Shown here in pieces: positions 1-12,129 of a DNA stretch of 64,000 bases; within the stretch, counting starts at the first letter, position 1, and each line of letters begins with the position of its first letter. Both the position numbers and the translations under genes were made by a program. The notes below the pieces were generated by a model. It was given only the letters and a program-made list of their open reading frames with translations, ran no database searches and was not told the origin of the DNA. This DNA comes from Phaeotremella fagi. Its lineage: Eukaryota > Basidiomycota > Tremellomycetes > Tremellales > Phaeotremellaceae. The stretch is taken from assembly GCA_001599715.1 (NCBI GenBank), contig BCHU01000009.1, positions 124,001 to 188,000 on the forward strand, given 5' to 3'.

Positions 1-1287
1 TAACAGGTGGGTCAGTGAGCTATTCAAATTCAGTGCTATTGACAGAAAGAAATGGACATATATCCCCAACTCACCTCATTCCCCAGTACCCCATGAACGG
101 TAGTAATCTAGCATCATGGACTAGAGACACGCCACCTCTTATACCAGCTTGTAACCAACTGACCAGAATCGCGGTGTGGAGTAAGAAAGGTAATAAACCC
201 AATAGAGGCGGTAAGATTGGTTGATTATTTTTACGTTTCGAAATGATAACGTTCCAGTAGCTATAACCAGACGATCGGTCATCTCTGTACTAGTGCAGAG
301 AAAAGAACAACCCACGCATTAACTATATTCCCCACAGTACCAAAAGCCGCAAAAATCATGAAACCAATATTAACAGGAACGTCTTCAAGTTTATAAACCC
401 CCTTCAAACCCAGAACCTCATCGATCTTGAGCGAAACCTCCAAACCCGATTGACCCAAGAAAGAGACTATCGGTTGTTTCCAAAATCCAGTCCCTAACGG
501 ATGGAACGCTGTGATAAGGTAGATGGCGCAGATGAGGAGGATCCCTTCGACTGGACCTGAGAAAGCTGAGAGGTAGAGGGTGCCTGTATGGTATTCTTCC
601 CAGGTTGAGAGGTAGAAATTTGAGAGGGTTGCTGCTTGACTGGCTACTGTCCACCATGATCTGTTTAGACCTAGGGCATGGGAACATAGGATAACTTCGA
701 GCTAGGTGGTTAGGTCAGGTTTGGGGTCGGGGCTTGGGGGTTTGAGAAGTTACATACGGTCGTGTTGATAGCGTCTAGTTGTGTTGATTAATTGTCGATG
801 CGTAGTGAATTAAGGGGATACTCACCACATCCATGATCAAACATTTCACCAAGTGGACCAGCCATACCAGTCCGTCTAGCTTGTTTACCATCAATAGCGT
901 CCATACCTATAACCCCAATTCAGTACAGCACCAGCACAACATCCAACGTGAACCCACTCTGATAAGCGAACAACCCAATAGCCCAAGACAAATAAACCCA
1001 AGAAGAAAGTTCTTTGCCCGTATAAGTCAAATCAAGACATAACAACGTTGCGACGTTGATGAAAACGAAACAAAGACCAAGGAAGGTTATCTATCGTGTA
1101 ATCAGAATAAGTGTTGAAAGTGGGAAAACTCAAGTCGACGTACAGCGTTAGGAGCTAAACTCATTGGAAACAATCCAACCAACCAATTCCAATATGGACC
1201 CAAGACATGACGGGAGACTACTGATTTATCCGTTCCAGAATATTTGTATTGGTCTAAACCTTTGAATTGGGTTTTGGAGATACGCAT
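1..1287 (-). CDS. CPT1: Choline/ethanolamine phosphotransferase (CDP-alcohol family), 3' end outside window
   Basis: Transfers phosphocholine or phosphoethanolamine from the CDP-alcohol to diacylglycerol in ER/Golgi membranes, the last step of the Kennedy pathway. The start is set at the ATG giving [18 protein letters not shown], because this and the following [15 protein letters not shown] match the N-terminus of the family. After splicing the CDP-alcohol signature reads [23 protein letters not shown], with the DG-x2-AR-x8-G-x3-D-x3-D pattern complete. Introns seen include one of about 49 nt placed just before MDAIDGKQ, and short ones after APNA and after DHGCDAINTT. Several hydrophobic segments follow. 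The gene runs off position 1, so the C-terminus is missing. Choline versus ethanolamine preference cannot be told from this sequence. Confidence 0.88.
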
Positions 1288-1722
1288 GGTAGGTCGTGGT
1301 GTGGTGTGGTGGGATGTGATGTAAAAATGGAAATGGGAATGGAAATCAAAATCAAGAAAAATCTGACTTTGATTTGATCTTAAAAACGTCATACTTATCC
1401 GTGGCGTGGCATTCACACAATCCAACGATATTTGCCCCATCATACTTGTAAACTCGAAATTTCTGCATAACTAAAATAGTAAAGAGTAAGGACGAAGGAG
1501 GTCGAAGTAGGAGTTGAAGTAGAACTATAAAAGTCGAAACTGAAAACTACATGAACGAAAAGTGAATAAACAGCGAAAAATGAAAAATAACCGGATCGAA
1601 ATAAATAAAATTGGATTCAAGTGGAAAGGGGTTACAACCTAAATAGCTTGAAAGAAAAAAAGAAACAAATCAAAAGTATAGAGGATGGTATAAAAAGATC
1701 CCGAATCGAAATCTGATCAGAT

Positions 1723-2319
1723 CTATTCATCATCAGAATCCTCTTCGTCTTCTTCAGAAGCGACGCTAATGAACCACCAAATCAGTCCAAAATTCACCTC
1801 CTCAAAAAAAGTAGAATCAACTCACGCCTCAACTTTCTTGGAAGAACTAGCTGGTTTCTTAGTTTTCTTACCGATAGAAGTGTCATAAGCAGCTTTATCG
1901 GTAGCGGCACGTTCTTTATCACGAGCAGCGGCGGTTTCGTATGGCTAGAAAGTGTGTACAGAATTAAGCAATGAGAGGGTGAAAGAGTGAATACAGTTTG
2001 ATACTAACCTTCTTCTCACCCTCTGACATTTCCTTCCATTTGGCACCGAGTAATTTACCAACTTCACCGAAAGAGGCATCAGCGTTTTCAGTCTTGATAC
2101 GTTCTCTGTAATCTTGGACGAAGAACATGTAAGCGGAAAGAGCTCTGAAAGTTGAGTCAACATTTGATCGTATGGTAACGATGGGTTTCAGTGTTTGGGA
2201 GATACATACCTCTTGGGAGCGTTAGGATCCTTCTTGGCCTTTCTCTTCTTCTTCTCTGGGACAGCTGTAGCTGAAGCGGAAGATTTTGATTTCTTGGGTT
2301 CTTTAACGTCTTTTGGCAT
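1723..2319 (-). CDS. NHP6: HMG-box chromatin protein, NHP6-like
   Basis: Small non-histone chromatin protein that bends DNA and assists FACT-type remodelling in the nucleus. I join four exons: 2319-2210, 2144-2009, 1944-1826 and 1765-1723, 408 nt in all, giving 135 residues and a clean frame. The protein starts [14 protein letters not shown], has a basic patch ([16 protein letters not shown]), then a single HMG box with the expected [14 protein letters not shown] and [17 protein letters not shown] elements, and ends in an acidic tail ([10 protein letters not shown]). The acidic tail is longer than in yeast Nhp6, so it is a little closer to animal HMGB proteins in layout. The upstream region to 3346 has no other gene. 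Confidence 0.93.
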
Positions 2320-3346
2320 TTTGCTTTGGCTGTGGGTATGGGTGTAAGTGTAAGTGTTATGGTGATTGGGAGGGGTTGGGGTTGGTTGATGTAACAATAG
2401 TGGAGGAATGGTATCAAGTAATGGATCGAGATTGTAGGTTAAGAATTGATAGTCGTCGATGTCAGTGTTTGTGTCTTTATCGAGGAGGATTGACATTGTG
2501 GATGAAGAGTGGGATGATGATACACAAATAGAAGTATGAATGGATGAATGGTTGGATGATGATTCTGTGGTTGACTGGACTGGAGGACATCACTCGAAAC
2601 GAGAGACGCACAGACCTGATGCAGAACGGGGATGGAACCAAACAAAATCATCACACCACACCACGTCACGTCGAATCAAGATAACACTCAAAGGTGATAA
2701 CCAAATACAGTATCGTGTAACGAGGTTATGAGTAGACTCTGACATGATCATACCCCACACCCATACCCATACCAAGATGACTATGGGACGGTGCCACATG
2801 CCACCCCACCATCATATCAGTCTGATAAACAACAACAACAACAGACAAAAGCAACGGGGGGGATGATAACGAAGACGAGGTTGATGGTGAGAAAGGGATG
2901 TGGAGTGGGAATAAGATAGATTGATTGATGTATGCATGGAATGGAATGTGGTGTGACGTGAAGTGAAGTGGATGGTATGTATGGTATGTATGGTATGTAT
3001 GGTACTCACCTTATAGGTTGTATTGGTTATTTACTATGGTGTTGTTTGTATGGTGATACGTTGTATGGTGGGAATTGTATGGTGGGAAGAATGCTATCTA
3101 TATGGTACAGTAGTATGGTACAGTATGGTACTATGTTTACTTAGTGAGCGGAAGCAAATGCCTATAAGGCGTAAGACGCGCGTAAACAAGAGTCAGGAGC
3201 TGTAACGCCGAAACCCCGCATAGAGAGTAGTATCTTGTTCGATCCCCACCTTACCATACCAACCATCAACTGCGTATGAGAGGTGAGAGTTGGTGAAGAC
3301 GACGGCTGAGGTACCATGCATAACATATCTCCCTACCACCCAACAC
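2320..3346. other. Intergenic region with GTATG-type simple repeats
   Basis: No gene recognised. It separates the NHP6-like start from the 3' end of PDA1. It contains a tandem run of a 9-bp unit (tggtatgta) near 2971-3004 and scattered TATGGT words up to about 3130. The short reading frames here are low-complexity. Confidence 0.6.
2971..3004. repeat. Short tandem repeat, 9-bp unit
   Basis: About four perfect copies of tggtatgta in direct tandem, followed by looser TATGGT-rich sequence. Simple-sequence repeat in the intergenic region upstream of the NHP6-like gene. Confidence 0.85.
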
Positions 3347-5049
3347 CTAGTACCTATGGAACTCTTCCTTCTCACGTCCACGCATGAAAGGTGGTTCAGT
3401 TCCCTTGTACTAAAAGGGAGCAGCAGTATCAGTATATCATCTAATTCAACCACCAAACGACCCACATAAATATCAGTCCAGAAATCTTTAACATCCGGGA
3501 AAGGTGATTTCTTAGCTTCCTCAACGGCAGTGTCAACTTCTTCCTTAGCAGCCTTGTCGATAGCCTATCACCAAAGGTGTTAGTCTGCAATCTTGTATCG
3601 ACACAAATCATGACCCACCTTGAGTTGCGCTTCATCAGCGACTCCCCATTCTGAAATGTATTTCTTTAATCCAGCAATGGCGTCCTTGTTCGAACGCATT
3701 TGTTGAATTTCCTCACGAGTACGGTATGTTGTTCCAGGGTCGGACATACTAAATACATGAATCAGTAACTAAACCCCCATCAAGAAGCAACACTCACGAG
3801 TGACCACCGTATCTGTAAGTAACGTATTCAACGAGTAAAGGTCCTTTACCAGATGTTGTCCATTCCTTGGCGAATTTCGAAGCTTGGTAACAAGCGAGAA
3901 TGTCCATACCGTTAACCTGGCGTGTCAGCTATGATTCACAATTTTGACCCACCTGGATACCAGCGATTTGATCACCACGAGTGAAGTATTGAGTGTTTTG
4001 TGAAGATCGCTCAGCTGATGTACCCATACCATATTTGTTGTTTTCACAAACGAAGACACAAGGAAGATCCCAAAGTTTAGCCTACGATCCAAAGGTCAGC
4101 CGGGTTTCCATTTCAGATTCAACCAACACACCATGTTGTAAGCTTCAAAAACTTGACCTTGGTTAGAAGCACCATCACCGTACATTGCGAAAGTGACTGT
4201 CTTTTTCTTTAAATATTTTTGAGCGAAAGCGATACCAGCACCAACGGGGACCTGTAGTAGTTGTAAGAACGAAATCGAATTTAATACAAGTTGTACCCAC
4301 TTGAGCACCAACGATACCGTTACCACCAAAGAATGATGGAGTGAACATGTGCATTGAACCACCTTTACCGTTTGACATACCGGCTTGACGACCTGGGGAG
4401 TGTTAAGGTAACAACTAACACAACAAAAGATCCAGCCTACCCATCAATTCAGCCAAAACACCTAAAATCGTACCACCCCTCAAAACAGCGAAAGTATGAC
4501 AACGATAACTAGTGATAACCCTATCGTTCTCATCGATAGCATGTTCCATACCGACCGAAACGGCTTCCTGACCAATAGCCAAATGACAGAAACCTCTAAT
4601 CAATTTAGCTTTGTACAAAGCGTCGGCGGCTTGTTCCATTCGACGCATGGTAACCATTTTAGTGTACATGTCGATAAGTTGTTCCTTGGTCACTTCGACG
4701 TCTAAAGAAGGGGCGTCACATCTGTATGAATGGAAGGAATCTTCGTGTAGTTTAACGGAGAACTGGGGCACGGAGATTGGTCAAGACTTTGATTTGTTGT
4801 AGTAGGTGATTTACTCACTGGAGCATCTCCTCTTTCAGGTAGATCCTGAGCTGGTGATGATTTATCAGCATCGGTTTGAAGGAATCTGAGGGAAGGTAAA
4901 GTAGATCGAATGGGTTGCTGAAGATCAAGAGATTAGCCATAAACTCTTTCAAATTTCCAAAATTCTTCAAGCGACAAAGTCGTAAGACTTACAGTAGGTA
5001 ATCTAGCTAATCTGAGACCCCTCGTTCTGAGTGAGGTAGCGAAAACCAT
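3347..5049 (-). CDS. PDA1: Pyruvate dehydrogenase E1 component, alpha subunit
   Basis: Thiamine-diphosphate-dependent alpha subunit of the mitochondrial pyruvate dehydrogenase complex, converting pyruvate to acetyl groups on E2. First exon 5049-4993 codes [19 protein letters not shown], a typical basic mitochondrial presequence. Visible landmarks are the E1 alpha start of the mature protein ([18 protein letters not shown]), the TPP motif [16 protein letters not shown], and the regulatory phosphorylation loop YRYGGHS. The end is reached by a small last intron after WTDIY: the acceptor at TTTTAG leads to [20 protein letters not shown] and a TAG, which matches the fungal C-terminus. Reading through that intron would give an unrelated tail, so the spliced end is preferred. 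Multiple 40-60 nt introns are present. Confidence 0.93.
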
Positions 5050-5393
5050 CTTGAAGGTGAGGTGAACAAGAAGGGGGGCTGGTGGTGGGATGAAGATGTA
5101 GATGTTTGAAAGATAGGAATCCCGACTTCTCTCTTCTTGACTTGATCGTCCTCGGAACGGATGTCAAAGCATGGGGGGACGTCGGCCACGTGGTTATTTA
5201 TTTTCAATCTTTATTTGCATTTTATCCTGTAGGTGGGTAGTGGCATCCGAGTAGAGGCAGAGTACTGTAGTACTTGTATTTGATAAAGTAAGTTCATATT
5301 CAGTATCCATTCATGATGAGATATCTACGAAGACTCGTTCAAATCGAAATTAAACTATATACGAATATGTAAACAAAACGTCCATCCTTCACA
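5050..5393. other. Intergenic region
   Basis: Promoter of PDA1 and 3' flank of the hydrolase gene. No gene or notable element seen. Confidence 0.5.
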
Positions 5394-7563
5394 CTAACTA
5401 GCAACAACAGGATCGGTGGTATCACCACCAGCAACCCCCAAAACGACCTCATAAGGATCCATCGTCGCCTCCCTAACCTGACCGAAAGAGTAAATCGAGA
5501 CGTTGGAATTAACAACATTCCTTGGTACAGTCCCGTTAACGAGGTAATCCAACAACACATCTCTGGCTTCTGATAACACTATGACCATTGTTTCAATATA
5601 GACACTGACGCCGAAATTCGGACCCTACTTACCGTGCATACTACCATGTCCATCACCGTGGCGGACTACTAATGTTGAATTTGGATCCCGATCGAAAATT
5701 AGATCAGCGAATTCCGTTGGTGTACTAAAGAGAATAGAAGTTTTCAGGATGCTAGTAAGAAATTGATGTTGACTTGAACCCACTTGTAATCGAAATCTGC
5801 TGTTACGACTAACATCTGTGACAACTCATTTGGTGTGATCTTGTCAACGATGGTATTCTCAATCGGCCAATCACTACAAAGTAACTTCGCAGAGTCAACG
5901 TTAATCTCCAAGAGTACTCACAGCAATAGTCCCTTCCAGACTATATTTCATTCCATAGCTATCTAGAGCATCAGCCTCATCACGAAGCCCAGCGAAAGTA
6001 GTATAATCCAACCCCTGTCTATCTAAGTCCCAAATCAGTCTCGATCTAATCCCAAACACCCACCTCGATCTAAACAGAAAATATTAGCAGCCGGGAGTAA
6101 ATTCATAGTCTCAACCGGAGCCACCGACTTCCAATCGAAAGCTGAATAATTCCCCGATAAACCCAAAGCAAGAAGTTGATTGAAAGTCTGGAACGGTGGG
6201 TTGAGCGGGAAAATCTCTAGAGCTGTTAATGCGCGGATATCGTTGGCTGAAACTGAACCAGTCCCGTTCGAGGTGGAGCTCATGAGTTGTTCCCAAGCCT
6301 AATCCATTTTGAATCAGTATTTGGACATTCTTGTTTTCTGAAGTATTTACTTTAATGACTGATCCTTTTCCTTGACCGTAGAATGGGCAGGTGGTGTCTA
6401 ACAGACAAAACGCGTCTGCTCGTTCTAAAAGTTTATTTGCGATCCTGATTTGTCCAGTGAAGATTTCCGTCAAGTTCTGTTTGAATATTCAATGTCAACA
6501 AACTACATATTCCCAAAGTCCACTCTACTCACGATACCACGAGGAGCTGGACCTTCCATAACGATTCTTTCAACTCTCTCAGGATATTTAAGAGCATAAT
6601 TCTCGTTAATAAAAGTCCCACTAAAAAGAATCATTAACGAGGCACAATTTATAGGACGCACTAAGACAATCCAAGTAAACTCATCCTCTCGTATCCGAGG
6701 GCATGACGAAGTGTATCCCAATCCTGAATGACCTCTCTGGTTCCCATCAAACCTAACAGACCAGCTGGTTCGGTGGCGTTACACTCCAAAGCCCAAGATC
6801 GGGCTTGAGATTGGAGAGTGTTGAACGCAGCTTCATCTATTGGACTGTGTACGATATCAAGTTTCAGTCTCCAGCCATAATTGAATGATAACCTTACTAA
6901 GATGAATTCAAAGGTGAACCGAAAGAATCTATTGAACAGTTGAGGGGTGTCGATTGGAACGTTCCCCTGACGTCCATTGCTGTGCTCAATGTTAGATTCT
7001 GATACATATTGAAGAGGACGGATTTACCTAAGAAATCGAAATCTGATAATGGTTGGAAGAAAATTCCTTCGGAGATGTTAAGTGCCAATTGCCATGCATA
7101 AGAAGCGACTTCGCCTGTGGGACCACCTATTCGACGTCAAATACAATAATGGCTTTGGTTTCTTAAGTCTACTTACCTGAATTATAGTTCAAAAGACCGA
7201 TAGGAGATTCTGGTCGATGCCTTTGGAAACATAGTATCAGCGTTAGTCACCTCCAGAAGTGCGGTATATATGAACTCACATGGCGAAACCCAAAGAAATC
7301 TGATTATCCTCGCTGAATGGTCTAGAATAATCCATTGGGACGTTGATCAACCCACAATGTAATGTATCCGGTAGTATCGGGAGAGTGGACCCAGATTGAT
7401 TCAAGAGTTGTTGGATCGGTTGTGGGACATGTTGTGAGCAGTTGACCCATTGGATGGTGCCACTGTAAGTGTAACTGGTGTCACGAGTGACAGCAACGGA
7501 ATGTGGTAACGAAAATACCGTTGAGATGATTGAAAATGCGATGAAAAGTGGTATATAAATCAT
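5394..7563 (-). CDS. Secreted alpha/beta hydrolase with TAP-like C-terminal domain
   Basis: Probable secreted serine hydrolase or peptidase of the tripeptidyl-aminopeptidase-like family (MEROPS S33 type). The N-terminus has a clear signal peptide (MIYIPLFIAFSIISTVFS). The family's N-terminal element appears as CGLINVPMDYSRP. The nucleophile elbow is created by splicing: exon end GLS joins YGT, giving GLSYGTFINENYALKYPE, with Ser as nucleophile. A late segment RHGDGHGSMHG carries the likely catalytic His. The C-terminal part (EARDVLLDYLVNGTVP) fits the TAP-like domain. At least eight short introns interrupt the gene. The substrate cannot be read from the sequence. The close of the gene at TAG 5394-5396 is in frame. 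Confidence 0.85.
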
Positions 7564-8441
7564 ACTTGCAGGAACTGGGGATGGGAGGGATATCTTTTGT
7601 CAGAGGTTGATAAACTCTTTATACTGTATGCTTAATGTTTCGGACGCCATTGTGAAGGGTTTTTCGGTACCGGATTATCAGTACTTTATGCTTAGCGTTG
7701 ATGGTGACGTAGGATAGACTCCGTTTTGTTGGAACGACACTGCATTTGTATCTCATGGGGCCGTTGAAAACAGTAATGAAGGTTTACCCACCCAACCCCG
7801 GTACCTTATGGAGTTGTGATTCTGGTTCTCAAATGAGCTTCGTCACGACATTAAAGCAGAACCTGAACGGGGATGTTGAAGGCGATGAGAAAGGATGTTT
7901 TAGAGATTCAACTGAGTCTGTTGACTCCGGTTGCTGTAGTACAGCTTTCTAAGTCCAACCGAATCCAATCTCAATGATGTTTCAACTTGCAGTACAGTAT
8001 CTGTATTCAGAGGATTGAGTTGGGAGATCAGGAGATGCGCTTGACGAAAAGCTTTACAACTTGATAAATGTTGCTGAAAGTGTCCTACCCCTTGTTGATA
8101 CATTATAAAAACCCTATTAATCCATCTCCTACCCGAATGCATCGGTTCACTTCTTCAAAGTGAATTTATCAGATTCAGTCATTATCCCAACACCGTTATC
8201 AATTTTGGTAATACCAAGTCTAAAATGTTTCATTTATCAGCTCCCAGAAGACATATGATTCGATTCATACAGCAACTACGGGGTAAACGAGGAACTATCA
8301 GATGTAACCCCTCTATCACTGATTTCACTTTTGATACGAGTTTTTCCAATCCTATAAGGAGTTGGAGTGAGTGATTGGATTTGGAATATGATAGCATAAT
8401 GAGTAAAAAATTGATGATAACCAAAACACACGACCTCTCCT
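7564..8441. other. Intergenic region, no gene recognised
   Basis: About 880 bp between the hydrolase start and the last exon of the cupin gene. Short frames of 68-80 codons exist on both strands but show neither splice-linked partners nor recognisable motifs. Confidence 0.45.
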
Positions 8442-9220
8442 TCACTCTTTCAATCTAAATGAAGAACTATCGACCGTAGCGCCAACATTAGTTCTTTTGT
8501 TTCTCAAAAACGTTTTTCCAAGTCTAGGAAAATAATCGTCAGATCAATCGATCCTTTCCATTTAAAAATGAAAAAGGAGAAGAGAAAAACAAACGACGAA
8601 AGACACGAATGAACGCCAGAATAAAACTCCCACTTACAAGGGATAATTGCAAACATCCAAATCATTTCTAGTCCCACCACAAATATATTCAACCCCTTCA
8701 CTCAAACTTTTGAGACCATGAGCGAATCTAGCTGCCAGATGACCACCTTGGAAACCAATAAAATCGCCAGGTTTAACCTCAACCTCCTCGATGGTGTAAG
8801 GAATCGAATCATCCGATCGATCTGGGTTCAACGAGACTAGAGCGTTTGACGCGTCTACGAGTTGGAGGAGTGCACTTCCTTTTAGTATGTAGAGCCATTC
8901 GGAATCTACTAGATGGTAATGGATGGTCTGTTTGGGTTTGGTAAACGTTTATAGGGTGAGATGGAGTCGTGACTGACCGTTGATTCGGTGTTGGGTTCTA
9001 GAACGACTTTATGAACCCCCATACCGGACATTCCAGCTAAATCATCACAAGGTTAACAAACTATTCATCTAACGATTGAACTGACCAAATCTAATAAAAC
9101 TAACATACCAAGATCCGACATACACACACTAGATTTCGTTGCCGATTTCGTCAAGAAATGAGAAGTCTTCTTCAGATTCTGATCGATAGTCTCTGAAGAT
9201 ACTATCGGATGGGTACTCAT
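8442..9220 (-). CDS. Small cupin-domain protein
   Basis: Single-domain cupin. The start MSTHPIVSSETIDQNLKK is at 9220. The metal-binding cupin motif 1 is visible as IHYHLVDSEWLYILKG (two His and one Glu), and motif 2 as GDFIGFQGGHLAARFAHG. The most 3' long exon ends at NYPL with a strong GTAAGT donor at 8637. Splicing over 8637-8524 gives NYPLLGKTFLRNKRT, restoring the Y-P-x-x-G-K ending typical of this group, and the TGA at 8444-8442. Without that intron the protein stops a few residues after NYPL. The biochemical role is unknown; related cupins are annotated only as conserved barrel proteins. Confidence 0.8.
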
Positions 9221-9426
9221 GATTGACTGGGTGGGTTTAAATGGCTCAAGGGGTTGAGGTGATTGTACTGATTGGTTGGGGGGTGCTGGTGGAAGTGAAG
9301 ATGGTGCTGTACTTGTTGGCGGGGTTTAATATCGGCGCCCGAAAGTGGAGGTGGTCCACCTACTACCTATAAAATCATCTCTACTTCTGGGTCTTTGCTT
9401 TTCTTTTCTCCATCTTTATCATTTAC

Positions 9427-10388
9427 ATGTCACACTCAGAGCATAACCACGCTCACTCCCACACTCATGGCCATGGCCATGGCCACCACGGTCATGACCA
9501 CAAGCACAACAATGATAACTGGGATGGCGAAGAATATCTAAACCGACCAGAAGTGTAAGTCCACCTTACCCATCAGTTCTAATCAAAAGTCAAAACATAG
9601 CCATAAAATCAACTCAAGAAGTTCTATACGCCTTGAACCAAGCTGGTTTCTCAGAAGATAAAATCAAAAAACTAAATCTACTAGAAGTGGGTTGTGGTAA
9701 GTGTCCCTCTTCTCAAGAACGATAACAATCTATTAACACGGATCGATAGGCGCTGGAGCGGTGACCAAAAAGCTTATCCCTTATTTCAACTCGATCCACT
9801 CAATCGACACTTCCCCATCAATGTTGAAATCGTTCTCGAAACAAATGCAAGATCCAAAAGTAATCTATACTCTCCACAACTTGTCTTCAAAATCGAAAGC
9901 GGAATTTGATAAACACACCCTCCAACCTTCACCAACCGAGTCCGAACCCGAACGAAAGATTGCACCGTTGCACGAAAAGTTTGACGTGATCATTTCGAAT
10001 CTGGTCATGCATCATGTAGATGATCTTGATGAGATCACTATTGGGATGATTGATTTGTTAACTGAAGGTGGTTGGATCGTGATCACTGAATTTGGAAGGA
10101 TCGAGGGTGAAGTTGATATAGCTGGTGAAGTTAGATTATCAAAGGCGAAAGTAAGTCCAGATTTACTTCAAGAAGAAAATGACTCATCATATTGTCCACT
10201 AGACCCTGCCTGATAACTCGGTAAACGCTCCAGAACATTATCATCCAGCTTTCACACCTGAAGCTCTTACTTCGTTATTCGAACGTCATGGTTTGAAGGA
10301 CGTTGTCACTGAATTTAGGGGTGATTTGCCAGTTTGGAAAGACCATCCTGCTCCTCCTTGTCTGGTCCTTTGGGGTCAAAAGGAGTGA
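9427..10388 (+). CDS. SAM-dependent methyltransferase with His-rich N-terminus
   Basis: Class I methyltransferase. Exons 9427-9554, 9590-9696, 9750-10150 and 10203-10388 join in frame. Motif I reads LLEVGCGAGAVTKKL (SAM binding), followed by IHSIDTSPSML (acidic motif) and FDVIISNLVMHHV with the methyl-acceptor-type loop after it. The first intron must use the AAAAG acceptor at 9589, because the next AG would put the frame out. The first 26 residues are extremely His-rich (alternating His with Gly, Ser, Asp), a metal-chelating type of sequence not usual in this family. Ends PCLVLWGQKE. Substrate unknown; the fold resembles UbiE/ubiquinone-type small-molecule methyltransferases. Confidence 0.85.
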
Positions 10389-10581
10389 TAAGTGTGGTTT
10401 CGGTTTGATATGTACAAGTACACTCTTGTAGCGGTTGTTGAATGTATGTCGTTGGTTCAAAGGATCTTTACAATTTCTTTTCATTAGGTTCTTCGAAAGG
10501 AGATTTGAGATCACATGAGCTGACTATAAATAGTCAACCTGGACAATTTAACCTCGAATTTAAACTATCATCAATCCAACA

Positions 10582-11070
10582 ATGGCAAAAGGGAAAGAAA
10601 AAGAAAAAGCAATTTCCACATCAGAAACGTCAAGGCCACTAATAACCGAAAGATACCTCATAGAATGGCTAAAATCCAACAAACAACATTTCAAATCCAA
10701 CAAAACCCAAATCCTAAGATCATGGATAGCATCATCAAATCTTTATGGTGAAATCTCCTCAAAATCCTTGAATCTGAACTATCCAACCGAATTCTATCCA
10801 TTGGATTCGAAGTGGATCGATAGATTTAGTATCTCGTATATCAAGAAGACCAAAACAGCAGCTGCTTATGACAGAACGATTTCATTAGGAGTTTTACCTG
10901 TTGGAGATTATTTCGATTTTTTGATTGAGGAGATTGACAGGATTGAGGGGTTGAAGTTGGATGTTGGTGATCATGCGGAAAGAATCGTTGCTTATACTGA
11001 CACCAAATTTTTCGTTGTTTATGATAGTACGCTTCACGCATATCATAATAAACCTTCAGATAGCGATTAG
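10582..11070 (+). CDS. Hypothetical protein, 162 aa, intronless
   Basis: Not recognised. One open exon from ATG 10582 to TAG 11068-11070, about 195 bp downstream of the methyltransferase gene. The N-terminus is Lys/Glu-rich (MAKGKEKEKAIS), followed by a mostly amphipathic sequence with ERYLIEWLKSN and SWIASSNLYGEISSKSLN and a hydrophobic core segment FFVVYDS near the end. No signal peptide or membrane segment is seen. It lacks introns, unlike its conserved neighbours. The SW-x4-NLYGEISSKSLN stretch faintly resembles the Trp motif of the cluster A proteins further downstream, but too weakly to claim relationship. Confidence 0.6.
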   Translation: MAKGKEKEKAISTSETSRPLITERYLIEWLKSNKQHFKSNKTQILRSWIASSNLYGEISSKSLNLNYPTEFYPLDSKWIDRFSISYIKKTKTAAAYDRTISLGVLPVGDYFDFLIEEIDRIEGLKLDVGDHAERIVAYTDTKFFVVYDSTLHAYHNKPSDSD

Positions 11071-11486
11071 CGTCGGGAGGTGATTAATTGGTTTCATAGA
11101 GATATGTATTTATACTTTCAATGATACTGTAGAGTGCAAACCAGTACGTTCGAGCACAGTTTAGTACCAAACCCCTTTGATTCGCCTTCTCGATTCGATA
11201 GCAAGAAATGAAAATGCAAGTAAAACCCTTCCAGACGTGCGAGTACTATACATCTATCAAAGACAATAACAGAAGAGACCGCCTTCTTCAGAATCGTCAA
11301 TCACTGTACCACTACCAAATCCCGAAAACATCTATCGCCATGCCACTTTAAATCCTTTCACAGAAGATCCTCGATCACACCATGAGATTACTGCATATGA
11401 AAGACAGAAAGAGATAAGCCCAATCTTCCAATCTTAACACCAACTATCCACTAAATCCAACATCAAAGAAACACTGTAATTCCAAA
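11071..11486. other. Intergenic region
   Basis: No gene seen; presumably terminator of one orphan and promoter of the next. The sequence just upstream of 11487 is A/C-rich as in many 5' leaders here. Confidence 0.4.
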
Positions 11487-11945
11487 ATGTCAGAAATCAC
11501 AAACGAAGAACTCCTCTCCATCCTGAAAACGCTAAAAGAAACCCAAAAAGAACTACAAGAATGGACCCAAAATTCATTCCGTCTAAACCAAATCCCACTT
11601 TCGGAGATGACAGAATTCAAAGACTGGGAAGGGTTAACTCTTCACAATCGATCGTTGGGTTCAGAGATCATTAGTCATATATCTAATTTAGTCAAGTTGC
11701 CCCACAGTTTACTTGAACGGGGTATGGAGGAACAGAGGGAATTTTTGATTGCGGCTTTGACAGGGAGTTTGGAGAGGTTTTATCGAATGTCGATAGCTAC
11801 GGAGGAATTGGAGATGGATGGGGGGAATCCAGCGTCAACGTCAATTTTCCCAAAGTCTTTCCTCGAACATTCTGAAAACGAGATTGCTGGTTGGAAACGT
11901 AAAAGAACAGATGATTCTTATGGCGATTTGATGCCTTCTTTGTAG
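11487..11945 (+). CDS. Hypothetical protein, 152 aa, intronless
   Basis: Not recognised. Open from ATG 11487 to TAG 11943-11945 in one exon. Predicted mostly helical: a heptad-like start (ELLSILKTLKETQKELQEW), then EIISHISNLVKL and FLIAALTGSLERFYRM, then a basic tail (WKRKRTDD). No signal peptide or membrane span. Second of two adjacent intronless orphans on the same strand; no convincing similarity between the two. Confidence 0.6.
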   Translation: MSEITNEELLSILKTLKETQKELQEWTQNSFRLNQIPLSEMTEFKDWEGLTLHNRSLGSEIISHISNLVKLPHSLLERGMEEQREFLIAALTGSLERFYRMSIATEELEMDGGNPASTSIFPKSFLEHSENEIAGWKRKRTDDSYGDLMPSL

Positions 11946-12129
11946 AAGGCTTTTTGTTTGATTGGGATTAGGAACGGACCAGAATGAATGCATGATTAAG
12001 TGACATCTCGGGGTATCGTAAATGTACAATCTAAATATTAAGTGATAAGAAATAAAGAAAAAAAAATGCACAACAATACCAAACAGCCATCGATCGATAT
12101 CAGAATAATAAAAACGTAAGACCAGTAGA

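Noticed and set aside
2157..2669. Several overlapping frames upstream of the NHP6-like start
   Set aside because: They arise from TGGTG/GTATG-type simple sequence in the promoter and extend artificially from the real first exon.
3023..3205. 60-codon frame rich in Val/Tyr/Met
   Set aside because: Translation of the TATGGT simple repeat.
7746..8142. Two short opposite-strand frames in the 7.6-8.4 kb gap
   Set aside because: Mutually overlapping, short, without motif or splice continuity.
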